Source of the DNA: Tribonema minus
Taxonomy: Eukaryota > Sar > Xanthophyceae > Tribonematales > Tribonemataceae
Length of the DNA stretch: 64,000 nt
Assembly (NCBI GenBank): GCA_017506865.1
Contig: JAFCMP010000126.1
Location: 1 to 64,000, forward strand
Direction of reading: 5' to 3'
The notes under the pieces are model-generated. The model was not told the origin of the DNA, did no database searches, and worked only from the letters and a program-made list of their open reading frames with translations. Position 1 is the stretch's first letter, and each line of letters opens with the position of its first letter. Made by a program: the position numbers and the translations under genes. Positions 11,101-23,300 of this stretch are shown one piece after another.

Positions 11101-14100
11101 TAGGGCTGTCTGTACCATCACAAGTGTCCAAGCTCTGTTGGAGCAGCACTTTGGGAGCTGCATACATGTCTACGTTGCAACCATGATGTATATAATGCTT
11201 CTATGTCTATGCATATGCCACCACAGCCAATTGAAGCGCACACAGGGTATTCTTTGTGTTCATTTATGCACGATGAAGCACACTGGCAGGTACATGTGGA
11301 CTCAAGGACCCATAGTCTAGGGCCCTATGAGAATGGGGAAACGTGCATACAAGAGTAACTTCTACAGTGTCGATTCTCACTTAGGGCGCAAAAATCCCAA
11401 CATATGTGGCTCAGAGTATGGTGGGCTCATAATGTGCTTCCGCTCTGCGGTGGTGGGCTATGTCCTGAAGCCAGCACTGAACGCTGCGGCAGCCATACAA
11501 TGCTATATGGGAAAACGTAGCAGCTGGTCTTGTAAGCATGGCGAGAGCATGTGGACCATGGCGTGCAAGCAACTGCTGGTCAGGCCTAATGCTCTCCAGT
11601 GGGTTGGCAGATGTGTGCTGTCCATCAACCAACTGCATTCACCCGGGTGCCTTTGCATTCCATGAACACGCAAAATCGCCCATGTCAGGGTGCACAGGTC
11701 CGTAGGCTTCGCAAGACAGCATGCACTCATGCAATGTGAATATTGCGGTAGACTAGATGTGGGATGCCATTTATTAATACTCAGTTGTGGTTCAAGACCA
11801 AGGGCTCTCAACTACGCATTGCGCATGGCGTGCACTACTCTCACGTTGCAGCTGTTCGTCGCTTGTAGGAATTACAATACGCTGAGGCTGCGTCTAGGTC
11901 AGAAACCTGCCTCCCTATGCAGTAATCGCTTCAGTAATCACTTCATGGCACCACATACCTCATCAGGGTCATTGCAGCTCGCAAAGTGGATCGTGTTGTC
12001 GCTCTTGAGACCAATGTAGTCATCGATGATCAAAGATTGCCACTTGTTATTCTTGAAGAAGCGGAGAGCCACGATGCCAACCTCGAAGTCGTGCGCAATG
12101 ATAAGGCTCTCCAGATGCTCTTTGTGCGCCGCAATGGCAGCCAGCGCGCCGAGGAAGTAGCATGAGCCTGCCACAATGAAGTTGGCGGGGTTGACAACAT
12201 GGGGATCAGCGGCGGTTGTGCGCACCAAGCATGGGCTTCAGCAGCCATTGAAAGGAGCAAAGTTGTTGTCTGACCTGCTGGCGGCAAACGTCATTATCCA
12301 CGGATTCCATATGCGCCAATATACAGAACCGCTGGTTGTTTCAGTATGCAGTATGCATGTCACAATGGTGCCCGACCACATTGCGGCTTGATGCTGACTC
12401 ATGATCTCAAAGTTCAAATTCTACAGATTGTTGAACTCGAAGATCATGAGTCAGCATCAAGCCGTGTCTGCACATGTCACCTGATGAACTTGCACCTCTG
12501 TGCTGCTCGTCACCCAGAGGTCAATAAGGAATCAGCCACCACGGAAAGTGCCAGCCAACTCCAAGCGCCGCCACTGGCAACGGCAAGATGGCACGGACGT
12601 AATGACTTGCACCCGACCTCACATCAGCAGTTGCTCATCTGTCATGGGACTGGCGTTCCAACACAATGTCTGTAATCACTATCATACACAGCTATGAAAC
12701 TTTTAGTTGTAATAGATCATGAATCATGACGCAGCGCCTGAGCTATGTGCACCAGCTCACTCAGAGCATCCGATCTGAGTCAGCACACTGTCAGTTACAA
12801 GACCAGCCTGAATTGTGATAGCACTTGAGAGTTCTGTGGCATGTGGCGTACCCAAATGTGTTGCCATCAGCGGTCAACTTACGCGTGGAGTACTTCCAAG
12901 TGAGTGGATTGAAGGTATACCATAGCCTCTGAGAGCACTTGCCACCGGCGCCTTAGGTGCAACCATCACTGAAGACTCAAAAGTACGTACACATAATACT
13001 ACAACACGGCGTATATAATTTAACCTTATTGTATGGTGTACATTTACAGCTTGTATAAGCCGACATCACTGGCAAGCATCCTGCCAGCAGCATGTCCTGC
13101 AGCCCTGAGGCTCTTGCACTTATTGACTTGCACAAGCATTGAGGTTCCGGCCCGAAGAAAGCCACACAAACAAGTGAGCAATTGCTCTGTGTGCGGCAGT
13201 TGATAATTTCATTACTCTTCACCTGCGTGCTGATAAGCCTGTCACAATCAGGACAAGTCGCCCAAAAAGCAGAGCAGCCGAAAGGAGGAAGAGCTGTGCC
13301 TGCAGGGAGTGCACTCATAATGCCATGCGCAGCGGCATGTATGCTGGCACATCTGTGCAGTGCCGGCATGCACCATCCCCATATACCTTGGTTGAGCATC
13401 ATGTCCAGATATTACATGTATATACGCCAATTGGCATCTAATTTCAAAGTTATCATGATGTATGCAATGTACGGCTGGTCTTACGCCGCAACTGCAGCCA
13501 CTAGCCATCATGGCATCATGAACCTGTCAGTTTCAAAGTTTGTTGAAATCATCTACAAGCGACTAGCCGAAGGGTTAGTGCAGATGGGGACTTCAAGGCA
13601 TCATGTCAATTTACTGACATGTCATCAATCTTATGCCCTCAGTCATTTTCGTTACGGCCATATTTACCTAAATAGCCCTGCTTGATGTCGCCTGCGTGGA
13701 CTCCATCAACAAACATCTGCGGACGCTCACTGATCTCGCTGACGCGCTTCCACATTGATGGCGCCGGGAACTTTTCGCTCGGACGGTGGCGAAATTTGTA
13801 CAGGCACTTGGTCGGCTTGGTGGTGACGGGAAAGTCGGCGTCTGTGAACTTTGTGCCTGCGCTTCGGCACTTGGCAACGATCTTGTTGAACTTCGACAGG
13901 CTGCACCAAGAAATCACAACAGTAGTGCATGACGCAACTGCTCAGCAGGCTGACATCAACATGATGTTGAGGTTGTCAGGTGGAAGTAGCACTGTTGAAG
14001 TTGGTGAGGACTGAGCACTTCAAACTTCAGCTTGGAGCTGAACTTCCCTGCGCTGCACCACAGCCCAGCATTTGCGCTCCACGTGTGTTTTCTTCCCGCG

Positions 14101-14578
14101 CCAACGATATGGCAGCTAGCTTCCGAAGTCAGTGCGGATCTAATCAGTGTCGACATCAGTCTACCTACCCATGTCATAAACTCAAGAAGATATGAAAACA
14201 TGGATGGCTACACAGCCATTGTTTTCACAGGCCATTGTTTCCGCTCACTGACTTATGCGGGCTACCTACCAGCGAACCGCATCCGCGGTTAACCAACGTT
14301 GCTGTAATTGCATGCGACACCATTTACATTACATTTTCGTCACCAACTTGAAAGCGTCAAGTGGGTGCTCACCATGTGGCGATGCACTTGTCCAGATCAG
14401 CCGTAGCCAGCAGCACGGGGGGCACTGGCTCCGCGGCGTCGGTGTCTGCCTCTGCATCCGGCTCGGCATCGGAATCGTTGTGTCCAACAGTGTTGTTGTC
14501 AGCTACAGCCTCATGGTACACGTCCTTGGCCACCTTGGCCAGTTCTTTGGCGTCCTTGAGAAGCGACGAAAGCCCCAT
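8172..14578 (-). CDS. Calpain-type cysteine protease (multi-exon, 3' end not resolved)
   Basis: Minus-strand exons join in matching phase. 14578-14373 starts MGLSSLLKDAKELAK and has an acidic linker. 13900-13668 has FTDADFP, W-x-R-x-S-E-I and DIKQGYLG. 12167-11959 holds the catalytic Cys in GSCYFLGALAA, then RFFKNNKWQSLIIDDY and ends DPDE. 10889-10809 reads FWVPLLEKAYAKLHGSFES. Probable exons near 10600-10550 (IGGWEG) and 10415-10340 (GVLTECAQLG) follow. 8300-8172 holds the catalytic His (GHAYTIL) and Asn (QLRNPWG), then WSDNS. These are the diagnostic blocks of the calpain (peptidase C2) core; the family is a calcium-regulated, usually cytosolic, processing protease. The Cys-His-Asn triad is complete. 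The exon just before GHAY and everything after WSDNS were not resolved, so the C-terminal domains are unknown. All recognised exons lack internal stops. Confidence 0.82.
11062..11106 (+). repeat. Interstitial telomeric repeat inside a calpain intron
   Basis: About seven TTAGGG-type units (one TTAGG variant) between calpain exons at 12167-11959 and 10889-10809. It faces the same way as the 4.2 kb interstitial tract and opposite to the terminal array. Shorter CCCTAA-like words at 9037-9066 and 43614-43634 are the same kind of feature. Confidence 0.85.
12384..12464. repeat. Perfect 24-bp inverted repeat (hairpin) in a calpain intron
   Basis: The arm CGGCTTGATGCTGACTCATG (and four further bases) at 12384-12407 is exactly complementary to 12441-12464. 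Inside the loop a second 7-bp pair (AGTTCAA / TTGAACT) extends the stem after a small mismatch. The loop is about 15 bases. Perfect pairing suggests a recent fold-back or a selected RNA hairpin. It sits in the intron just upstream (minus sense) of the exon with the catalytic cysteine. Confidence 0.85.
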
Positions 14579-15072
14579 GACTGCGCGATACGAGGTGAAT
14601 ACGGCGGATGCTGCTCTATGTCGTGCTACTCCAAATTCATCTCCGGAGGATGTGGATCCTGCCCATGGGGGTCGACCCCTCCGAGCAGGGTTCAGAAACT
14701 GTTTCTTTCCTGAGGAAAATGATGGAACACAGACTTTAGATGCACAGGTTCTGCATACCAATACCTATCGCACTGCTTTAGCTTAACACTCAATGATATT
14801 GCGGAAAATGTTTCGCAATTCATTTCACCGTGACGCAATTGGCGCTGCTTTTGCACACATCCTGCAGCTGTGCCTTTCCACTCAGGCTGCCAGCGCCTGC
14901 CACATGCGCACTGCACACTTGTTGATAAATGACTCTACACACCATGGTCTGCAGGCATGCACATTTATTTATGAACTTCATTGGCAGCCTGCCAGTGAAG
15001 TCACGTTGCACGCGGCGAATGTGCCGCGGCGGCGGCAGCAAATTTTGCCGAAATCTTGTCTTTTTTCCTTTT

Positions 15073-15094
15073 TTCCCCGCCCCCCCCCCCCCTT
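15073..15094. repeat. Poly-C / pyrimidine tract
   Basis: A run of about 14 C bases within a T/C-rich stretch. It is a simple repeat and a plausible site for read-length error; no function is evident. Confidence 0.8.
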
Positions 15095-15254
15095 CTCCTG
15101 GTTTTCCCCTGGGGCTAAACCCACACTACTAACTATTTGCTAATGAACGATATTACAAATAGCCCTGCACGAACAAATATGGTGCTGCCTACAGTGCCAG
15201 TGGCACTGGCAGGCTGCATGTGACAGAAGCCCCGTCAATTGCTGAAACAGCGTT

Positions 15255-15612
15255 GTACGTATGGACTTGTATTTATAAAGGCCCAAGGGAGGCCGGGTTG
15301 CCTATGCAATCGAAAAGCTTGCGTCAACGCAGCAGCCTAGTCTGCGCTGTGCCCTAGGAGCTTGGATACCGGCGCCGCAACACAGCCCAGCATTCGCGCT
15401 CCACGTGTGTACGCCATGACGCGCTCCGCCAACTCCCGCGCCAGCGATATGCTCAGCTCAATGAGGATCTGACGCTTAGCTAACCCGGCCTTGCGTAACA
15501 CATCTGCCTTCCCCCCCCCTGAGCACAGTGCTGAGTGCATTGACAACAGCGTTGTACTTTGTTTAATTTCGCTTCGCAAGGGGCGCGAAAAGGCCTCTCT
15601 TTGGATGTGCAC
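15255..15612 (-). mobile_element. 3' part of a second retro-unit: short ORF plus a GTAC-ending tail
   Basis: A minus-strand ORF (15612-15337) ends ...LARELAERVMAYTRGARMLG...LLGHSAD-stop, with no recognised family. From just before its stop to the GTAC at 15255-15258 runs a stretch of about 93 bases. That stretch recurs almost exactly at 61293-61385 and 62864-62956, each time starting GCGCAGACTAGGC and ending CCATACGTAC. The two other copies have target-site duplications, so the stretch behaves as the 3' end of a retrotransposed transcript. A shortened relative of the coding part (CACAGCCCAGCATTTGCGC) lies at 14055-14115 in calpain intron 1. This locus may be the source, or a longer copy of an element whose 5' part is missing. 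Confidence 0.6.
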
Positions 15613-16189
15613 TCAATGCAACATTCCTTCTCCGAAGAGAGACTCAAACGCAAACAGGCTTCCCCCTCTTCACACTACCACCAACACCCCACAACCAAAC
15701 CCTACTTAGGGTTGCCCAGCCGTGAGGCACACTTGTCTCGTCTTGAAAAAGATTTATACAGGCCTGGGTCGCCTTTGACAGCGCCCAGATCTAAAATCGG
15801 CCTTTTGTTATTTTAGCATCTTAGCAGGTGGACACGTGTGCTAGATGGGGTTTTTTAGGGGTGGGGTCAAAGGTTCTCTGACTGCAACAGTTTCGATGGG
15901 CCAGAGCACAGAGTACAGGGTGGCATAGGATGGCGTTGGGTCTAGCCAACGCGCTGCAATACAGACCTCAGGTCAGATATAAATTCACCGGAAAGTGCAC
16001 AGGTGACACCGCCACTACCGCTCCACCACCCACAGTCTTTCTCGCTGCTGCGTACTACCCGTGATCTACCACCACGGCGCCGGTCGCAAAGTGTTGGGGC
16101 ATCAGCGCGCGCTGGCAAGACAAGAGACATCTCATCGAGGCTGCTGGCGAAGATCCAAGGTGGCAGGTGCGTCGGTGTGTTTTATGTCG

Positions 16190-16985
16190 AGTCTTTGCTC
16201 GCTGTTGCGTTTGGCTTATCTGCACTCTGTAGCGCACGGGCTGCTTACCATGGCTCTTTCCTAGCTGTAGCGTTTGTCTTATCTGCACTCTGTAGCGCAC
16301 GCGCTCTTACCATGGCTCTTTCTAGCGGCAGCGTTTGGCTTATCTGCACTCTGTACCGCACGGGCTCCTTACCATGGCTCTTTCTAGCTGTAGCGTTTGT
16401 CTTATCTGCACTCTGTAGCGCACGCGCTCTTACCATGGATCTTTCTAGCGGCAGCGTTTGGCTTATCTGCACTCTGTAGCGCACGGGCTGCTTACCATGG
16501 CTCTTTCCTAGCTGTAGCGTTTGGCTTATCTGCACTCTGTAGCGCACGGGCTACTTACCATGGCTCTTTCTAGCTGTAGCGTTTGTCTTATCTGCACTCT
16601 GTAGCGGACGCGCTCTTACCATGGCTCTTTCTAGCTGTAGCGTTTGTCTTATCTGCACTCTGTAGCGCACGCGCTCTTACCATGGCTCTTTCTAGCTGTA
16701 GAGTTTGTATTATCTGCACTCTGTAGCGCACGGGCTACTTATCATGGCTCTTTCTAGCTGTAGCGTTTGTCTTATCTGAACTCTGTAGCTCACGGGATAC
16801 CATGGCTCATTCTAGCTGTAGCGTTTGTCTTATGTGCACTCTGTAGCGCACGGGCTACTTATCATGGCTCTTTCTAGCTGTAGCGTTTGTCTTATGTGCA
16901 CTCTGTAGCTTACGGGCTACTTATCATGGCTCTTTCTAGCTGTAGCGTTTGTCTTATCTGCACTCTGTAGCGCACGGCGGACTAC
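16190..16985. repeat. Minisatellite, about 61-bp unit x 13
   Basis: Thirteen tandem copies of a 60-62 bp unit containing TTATCTGCACTCTGTAGCGC and then TTACCATGGCTCTTTCTAG. Early copies alternate between two subtypes (CTAGCTGTAGCG and CTAGCGGCAGCG), which suggests a dimeric higher-order unit. Later copies are more degenerate (GAACTCTGTAGCT near 16780). The array opens ORFs on both strands at 16003-16547. Unequal unit lengths shift the frame repeatedly, so a protein is unlikely. Confidence 0.93.
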
Positions 16986-17372
16986 TTACCTGGCGTCGTT
17001 AGCCCATGCAGCAAGTTGGCTACTCTACAGGTTTCACACAGTCACAACAAAATGTAGCACTTGCACACTGCAGGCTGACTGCTGGAGCTTCGCCTCAACA
17101 ATATCTGTAATGTAATTGCCACGTTGTCCGTGGCTAAGCATCAGGTACGATGCGTTCTCACGTCTCCATAGCATTGTAGCGCGTCGCTGCTGCCATGGAC
17201 CACGCACAGCGGCAAAGAGAGGCCTATGTGTACTAGGTATGTGTACTACGTATAGTGAGGCATCATGTGTGTGAGTTAGTCCCTGAGTTGTATGTGGCAA
17301 CTTGCAGTGCTGACGCGACACCTGCACCTCAATCTCTCCCATGCTGCCCACTCTACCCCCTGCAGTGGCGCC

Positions 17373-20300
17373 ATGATCCCGTTCAAGAAACTCATGGTCT
17401 ATATGGCCATGCTGCTGTTCTTCCTTCCATGGGTCATCATGGCTACCCCGTGTAGCGTTACCACACATATGGTGCTGCTGGTGATGGTGGGGCTCTGGCA
17501 ACTCATGATGGAACAGGTAAATGTCATTGCATTGCAGTGGTGCGTCTCATATGCCTGCATGCAGTGTTTACAGTCCATCTATGTAGCGTACATCTTGGCA
17601 TGCATCACTCACACCAGTGAAACGTGATGTACATTCACAACAGGACTCACCCCGAGGCCCAACATTCAGGCAGATCGGGGGCACACGCAAGCGAGCCAAC
17701 GCCATCTTTGCCGCCACGATCGGCCGTGCAAGGAAGTGTCGCCGTCCCGTGCCTGCTCAGGTGAGGATGCACATCGCACAAACACAGCATGCATGCAATA
17801 CCTTGCAAACATGTACAAGAGTGTGTCGCTGGCTACACAGCTCCGCACCTTACAACATTCACACTGTGTACTCATTTGCACTACTTTTGTGTTGTGCTCC
17901 CATGCAGTGGAGCTACGCGAGCCGCCTGAGCCGCACGACCACCGCCAGAGACCCAATCGTCCCACTCCTGCTGCGATCACTGGTCGTAAAGGTACGCAGC
18001 TTAGCCATCACGTGCCCGGCCTATGAGCATTGCAATCTCTGCGCCCCACCTGACCCACTGCATACCTGTGTGTTCGACAGGCAATGCGTGAGCACGTGAA
18101 CTTGAAGGCGACGATCCTACGCTGCATGGCGCAGTTTGCTCGGGGTGCCATCACTGCGACAACGGCTCTGGCGGCTATGCGCATCATTATGCCAGCTGTC
18201 GACATCAAGCCGCTCTATACACTGGCCGGTGTTGCCAGCGGGTAGGCCATCAGCTCCTACAAGCAGTATGCGCACTTCGGCAGTGGCAGCACGACGAGGA
18301 GCCATGCCTACATGATGCTGACCCTGCTCCTGCAAGCTTGCTCGCCAGTGGCGGCCATGGATGATGGCTTTAGTGGCGACAACAGCTACATGGCACCGTT
18401 GGTCAGCGCAGCAGCAGGCGTGGCAGCGGCGGTTATAGCGGCAGCAACAGACTCATCAGGCTCAGACGATGTGAGAACCATGTTGCTGGTGTTTTGACAT
18501 ATGCTCACACTCTTCCGTCTTTGTTGGTATTATAACATGTATAGTGCCTGACGACATGTACTCATCATGGCGCGCGCTGATGCATGCAGGAGGTAACTGC
18601 AGACCTGCATGGGGAGCAACTGAATGCAGAGCAGCTTCGCGGACAGCACCCCGTGCCCATCACTCCGGCAGACCATCATCACATGGAGATGCAGATACAG
18701 GAAGCACTTCACGAACAGATTCCCATGCTCATGGTGAGTGGCAATTCATCAAAAGGCATTGATGCCGTGCCATCATGCAGTATGTGCTTTTCTGACATTA
18801 GTACTCTCTCCTTGCATGTCCCTGCTCAGATGGATGTTGAGGAGAGCGATATGGACGCATGTGATTTGAGCGACAGCGATGATGACGACAGTGATGATGA
18901 CGACAGTGATGTTGATGATTCAAGCACCAGTCTGATACCACCATTGAGGACTGCGGCAGGACGGGTGGCAGCAATGGCAGCACGAGTAACGACAGCCGTT
19001 CGTAATGTGAGTACAGTTGTCCATCCTGCAACCTCCATTAACTTGTCAACGTTTCATTCATTTGCATACTGGCTTACTTTACTCACTCAGCTATTATCAT
19101 ATTCTCATTGCAGATCATTTCCGTCTCCATCATGGGCTGCAATGAGGCGGCTCGCAAGGTCCTAGGCGGTGCTGTGCTCGCGCCCCAGACATCTCTCATC
19201 AATGGCGACCCTGCAGCCCTCATCAGGAAGTCGGACAAGCAGAAAGCAGAGGTGCAGGCGGGGAGGAACAGGTCTCGCGAGTCTCAACAGACGTTCACAT
19301 CCCTCGAGAAACTGCTGGTGAAAGAGGTGAGAGATGTACATGGGTCAATGCGGGTTATGTATGTCCGGCATCTATCACTTCTCCCGACCTCACCACAATC
19401 AAAAACATATGCTTGTACTTGCAGGTGTCTTGGACTAGGAGCCGAAAGCACAACGTTGAGCTGCTGCGCACCAGCGGGGGCCGTGTACTTTACTGCACCT
19501 TCGAGCCCTCCATACTATTGCATGAAGCTCTCTTCAACTCAACACGCTTCGCTGACCCAGCTGCTTACGGCTTGCGAGTCGGTGTGACCAAGGTGCGTGG
19601 TGGTGGTGGCGGCGTCGTCACCGGTGTACATGGCATGTACTTCGTGGTCAGCTCTGGCGTGTCACCCACGCCCGCGTCCAAACCTGTTCCGGCCCCATCA
19701 GCAACAGTGACACCACCCCGCGCAGCAGCACCAGCCCCAGCAACAGCACCAGCGACATCACCAGCAACAGCACCAGCGACAGCACCAGCGACGCTAGCAG
19801 ACCCAGAAAATGCAATATTTCTGCCTTTGAGTAAGGACAAGGCGAAGAAGGTAGACCTGACGGGAGACACATCGCAGCTGAGAGTCTGGGTGGCCGTGGA
19901 CAGGTACTGGGTGCGGGGGTCAATCAAGTCATTCAAGGCTGTCGACAGTCACCGCGTCATCGAGGTCACACTACAACGCGATCGCAAACGCGTAAACAAC
20001 ATCATCCAGCGTGTTTCCGGAGTTCAAGTTGACGGCCCCGTCAAACTGGACATCAATATGTACAGGGAGGAGGTCTCTGGGGACTCAGTTTATGGAAACA
20101 AGGCACCAGCCAAGAATAGCTGGTTCTTGGCGCGGAGGTGGGCATTATACTTGTGCGATTGAAGGTTTTGCCTGATAGCATGTGTCTGCAAAACAGTGTA
20201 TGTGTTGTACTTGTATCCATTGGATGTTTCGCCTTATAGCATGTGCAGCAAAACAGTGTTTTCGTAGCTACACCCCAAAATGTGCACTTACCCCGCACCT

Positions 20301-23300
20301 ATCATGCTCTTTGTGCTTCACTATGCTGTCAACAGTGCTGACCCCATAACGCCGGCAAGAGATGTGACTATCACTGTCACGGCGCCCGGCATGGGCACCG
20401 AGGGGAATGATGATGGCATAGTTGCCAATGACAGGTGAGATTGACAACCGCTGGTGCCTGTGCATTTAATGACTGTCTCTTTCAAATGATAGGATCACAG
20501 GCAGACAAATGCTCATGTCTTCTGACTATTCTTTCTATGCTCGTCTGTGCGTTCTTGTACATCCAGCAGCACTGCTGCCCCAGACTCTCAGCCTAATGAG
20601 ACCTCAGATGTCCGGAGCAGCGCAAGCGCTGACACCGCCCCCAGCAGGAAGCGCGCCGGCAAGCAGGGTGGCAAGGGCAAGGGACCCCGTGACAGGTGAT
20701 GTCAACATACAGTAGTCAGTCATGTTCTGACAGCCTGAGTCCCTGCTTGCCGTCAGTAAGTGATGATCTTTTCCGCCATTGTGCGTCTAAGACCTGCAAA
20801 TTGTGTGCATATTTCAACATAGAGGTAATTCTTGATTCTTAAACGCACATCTGTGCATTTTGCTCTTCTATCCGCAGTTTAACCTCACATCTGTACATTT
20901 TTCACTACTTGCCGCAGTTTAACCTCACAAGTGTACATGTTGCTCTGCCATCCGATGTCTGACCTGACTTCTCCGCGACATGCATGTTGCGCTGCTATCC
21001 CCGCAGGACGCCAACCAGGACTGAACTACTCGGTCTCTCCGACATTCTTAAGCGCGCCGAGCCAGAGCAGGGTGTCATGATTCTGAGCGAGGCGTGGGGC
21101 ACCTTTCTGCTGCAGCGCGCATGCCTGGTGTTCGAGGGCATGTTGGCCCTGCACACCTGGCTCACAGACGCTAAGGTCAAGAAAAAGTCGGGGTCGCGCC
21201 TAGATGCCAACGAGTGGATCAAAAACGGCAAGTACATGCGCCCCAATCAGCCGCACCTTCACTCGGACGGCAAGCGGACCCATGGCATTGTTCGCGCAAT
21301 CATAGACTCGGTCACTTGCGACCGCCTCTTGCCGCCAACGCAGCATAGATACAGCCACCTCAACACTAGTAGCCGCTACCTGGCAATGTGCTGGCCCAGC
21401 CTGACCCAGCAGACCATCGACATTCTAGAGTTGGAGAAGTATCCCGCAAAGACAAATGCCAACGTCACACCAGTCAATTCCGTGATCAAGATCCTGTCCA
21501 CCGCTGCAGTCCTCGGTCGTCTCCCCACCTGCGCCTCAGGTGCTGTCATGCTGACCCAGGACGAGCTGGACTTGGCAGATCCCGCATCCACGTAGAGACC
21601 GTCCCCGATGATCGCAAGCCTTTCAGGCACATAGAGACATTTGTCCCCCCTTCCCACCCATCTCTACCACCTGCTCTTGAAGCACTAGTCTGCAGCAAAC
21701 GAGGACGTGAACGCACACCTGTGTGCATCGTCAACAGCACCCCGATGGCGAGGGTGGAAATGTGGCTCATCTCCGCAGACATCAATTCGGGGGAGGCTTC
21801 TCGGGCACCATCGTCGTACAACAACTTGACGCAGATCTGCCTGCACACCATCAGGAGCACCTTGAAGAACTCCATCGACTTGAGTGCGTGCACCGAGAGT
21901 CTACGTCAGAACCAGGTAAGCACTCGCTGTCACATGCTTATCGAAGGTATGTGTCATGTTCTCAGGGAATGTTCGACTTAAAGGTGTTTTGACTCGCCGT
22001 CAGTGGCTTTGATGTGCCCAATTATGGCATGGCAAGCCTTGCTTGCGTTGCACTGTGTCTCTTGCAAACGACAACACCGCCACAGTGTCATTGTATAAGT
22101 GCAAGCAGATGCATGAGCTGCATGAAATGCTTTCTTGTCACATGACTCATCCAGATGCCTGCGACGCCGTTGTCTGCTGCGTTGACAGGCCCCGTTCCAG
22201 TGCTTCATCCGCCTACAACTGAGGAAGTGGCAGGCACACAGCCAGACACCCGAGCACAAGGTGAACCAAGGCCGCATGCTCCCTGAGCACCTCATGTACC
22301 TCATCCATGACATGCTGGAGGGGTTCATCCAGATCACCTGGAAGCCGTTCGAGAGAGCCATTCAACGGGGGCTGGAGTTGCAGGGCCGTCAGATGGCGGA
22401 CTTTGACGCTCTTGTCAAGAGCCTGACGCACCGCCGGGCTGCAGACGGCTTCGACATGGCACAGAGAGACGGCGACTGCGCGCACCTTCAGGTCGACTGG
22501 GTCACAAAACTCGCACACCACATGCTGGAGGTGGAGCAGTTCACCACGTATGATGTCGCCAACCTCGAGATCCTCGTGCACCTCTACGCCTACTACCTGC
22601 TCCCGTGCGACCCGAGTCCTTGATGGGCAACCTCGCCTCTCAGGTCTGGGCCAAGATGATGGTGGGCCAAGATGGCCGGGTGTCTTACAGCAGGTTTCAG
22701 GTATGTACATGTCCTAGGCATGCCGCATGAGGTCACTGAGGCCACTCTGATGGTGCGCGCATTGCAAGGGAGCCAATTTGTGATTCACCATGTGCAATGA
22801 ATACTGCTCTGGTGTCATCTTTAGGTGTAACGAACTCCACATCACTTTTGGGAACCGATCTGTTCACTGTGAGGTCTGGGGTTCAAATCCCCATAGTTGT
22901 GATCTATCCTCGCTGGTCAATCCTTGGGTCAGATACTTGGAAGTGTGGTTGCTGAACAAAGCATGATGCCACTTCAATCTCTCAAATTGACACCAATGGA
23001 ATACTGACTACACTTGTTTTGTAATTCTGCTGCTTGTTGTGCTCAGGACATTGCCAACGCTGAACTCGGCAAGATCGCCATGAGCGGGGGCGGTGACGAC
23101 GGGGAGCCGATGAAGACATGTGTGCCAGTCCCGGCAGAGCTCAACAGACCAATGCTGACGGTCCTCTTTCTGTGCCGAGCCATGCGCACCATACGCTTTG
23201 GATCCGCGGCACCCGACCGCTTAGTCGGCCTCAGCGGCGGCTGCAATCATCAAGTGAAGGAGAACACCTTCAGGAACAAAGTCCTCAACGAGATCGGCCG

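Noticed and set aside
16003-16547. ORFs of 158 and 100 codons on both strands in the minisatellite
   Set aside because: Open only because the repeat unit lacks stops in some frames; unit lengths vary and shift the frame.
18241-18252. A 12-base GTAGGCCATCAG intron that would remove the TAG in the orphan gene
   Set aside because: Far too short to be spliced; an in-frame stop or sequence error is more likely.
22840-22912. tRNA-like stretch with a perfect T-arm (TGGGGTTCAAATCCCCA)
   Set aside because: No matching acceptor stem or anticodon arm could be built, and it lies in an intron of the long orphan gene. At most a tRNA-derived repeat relic.
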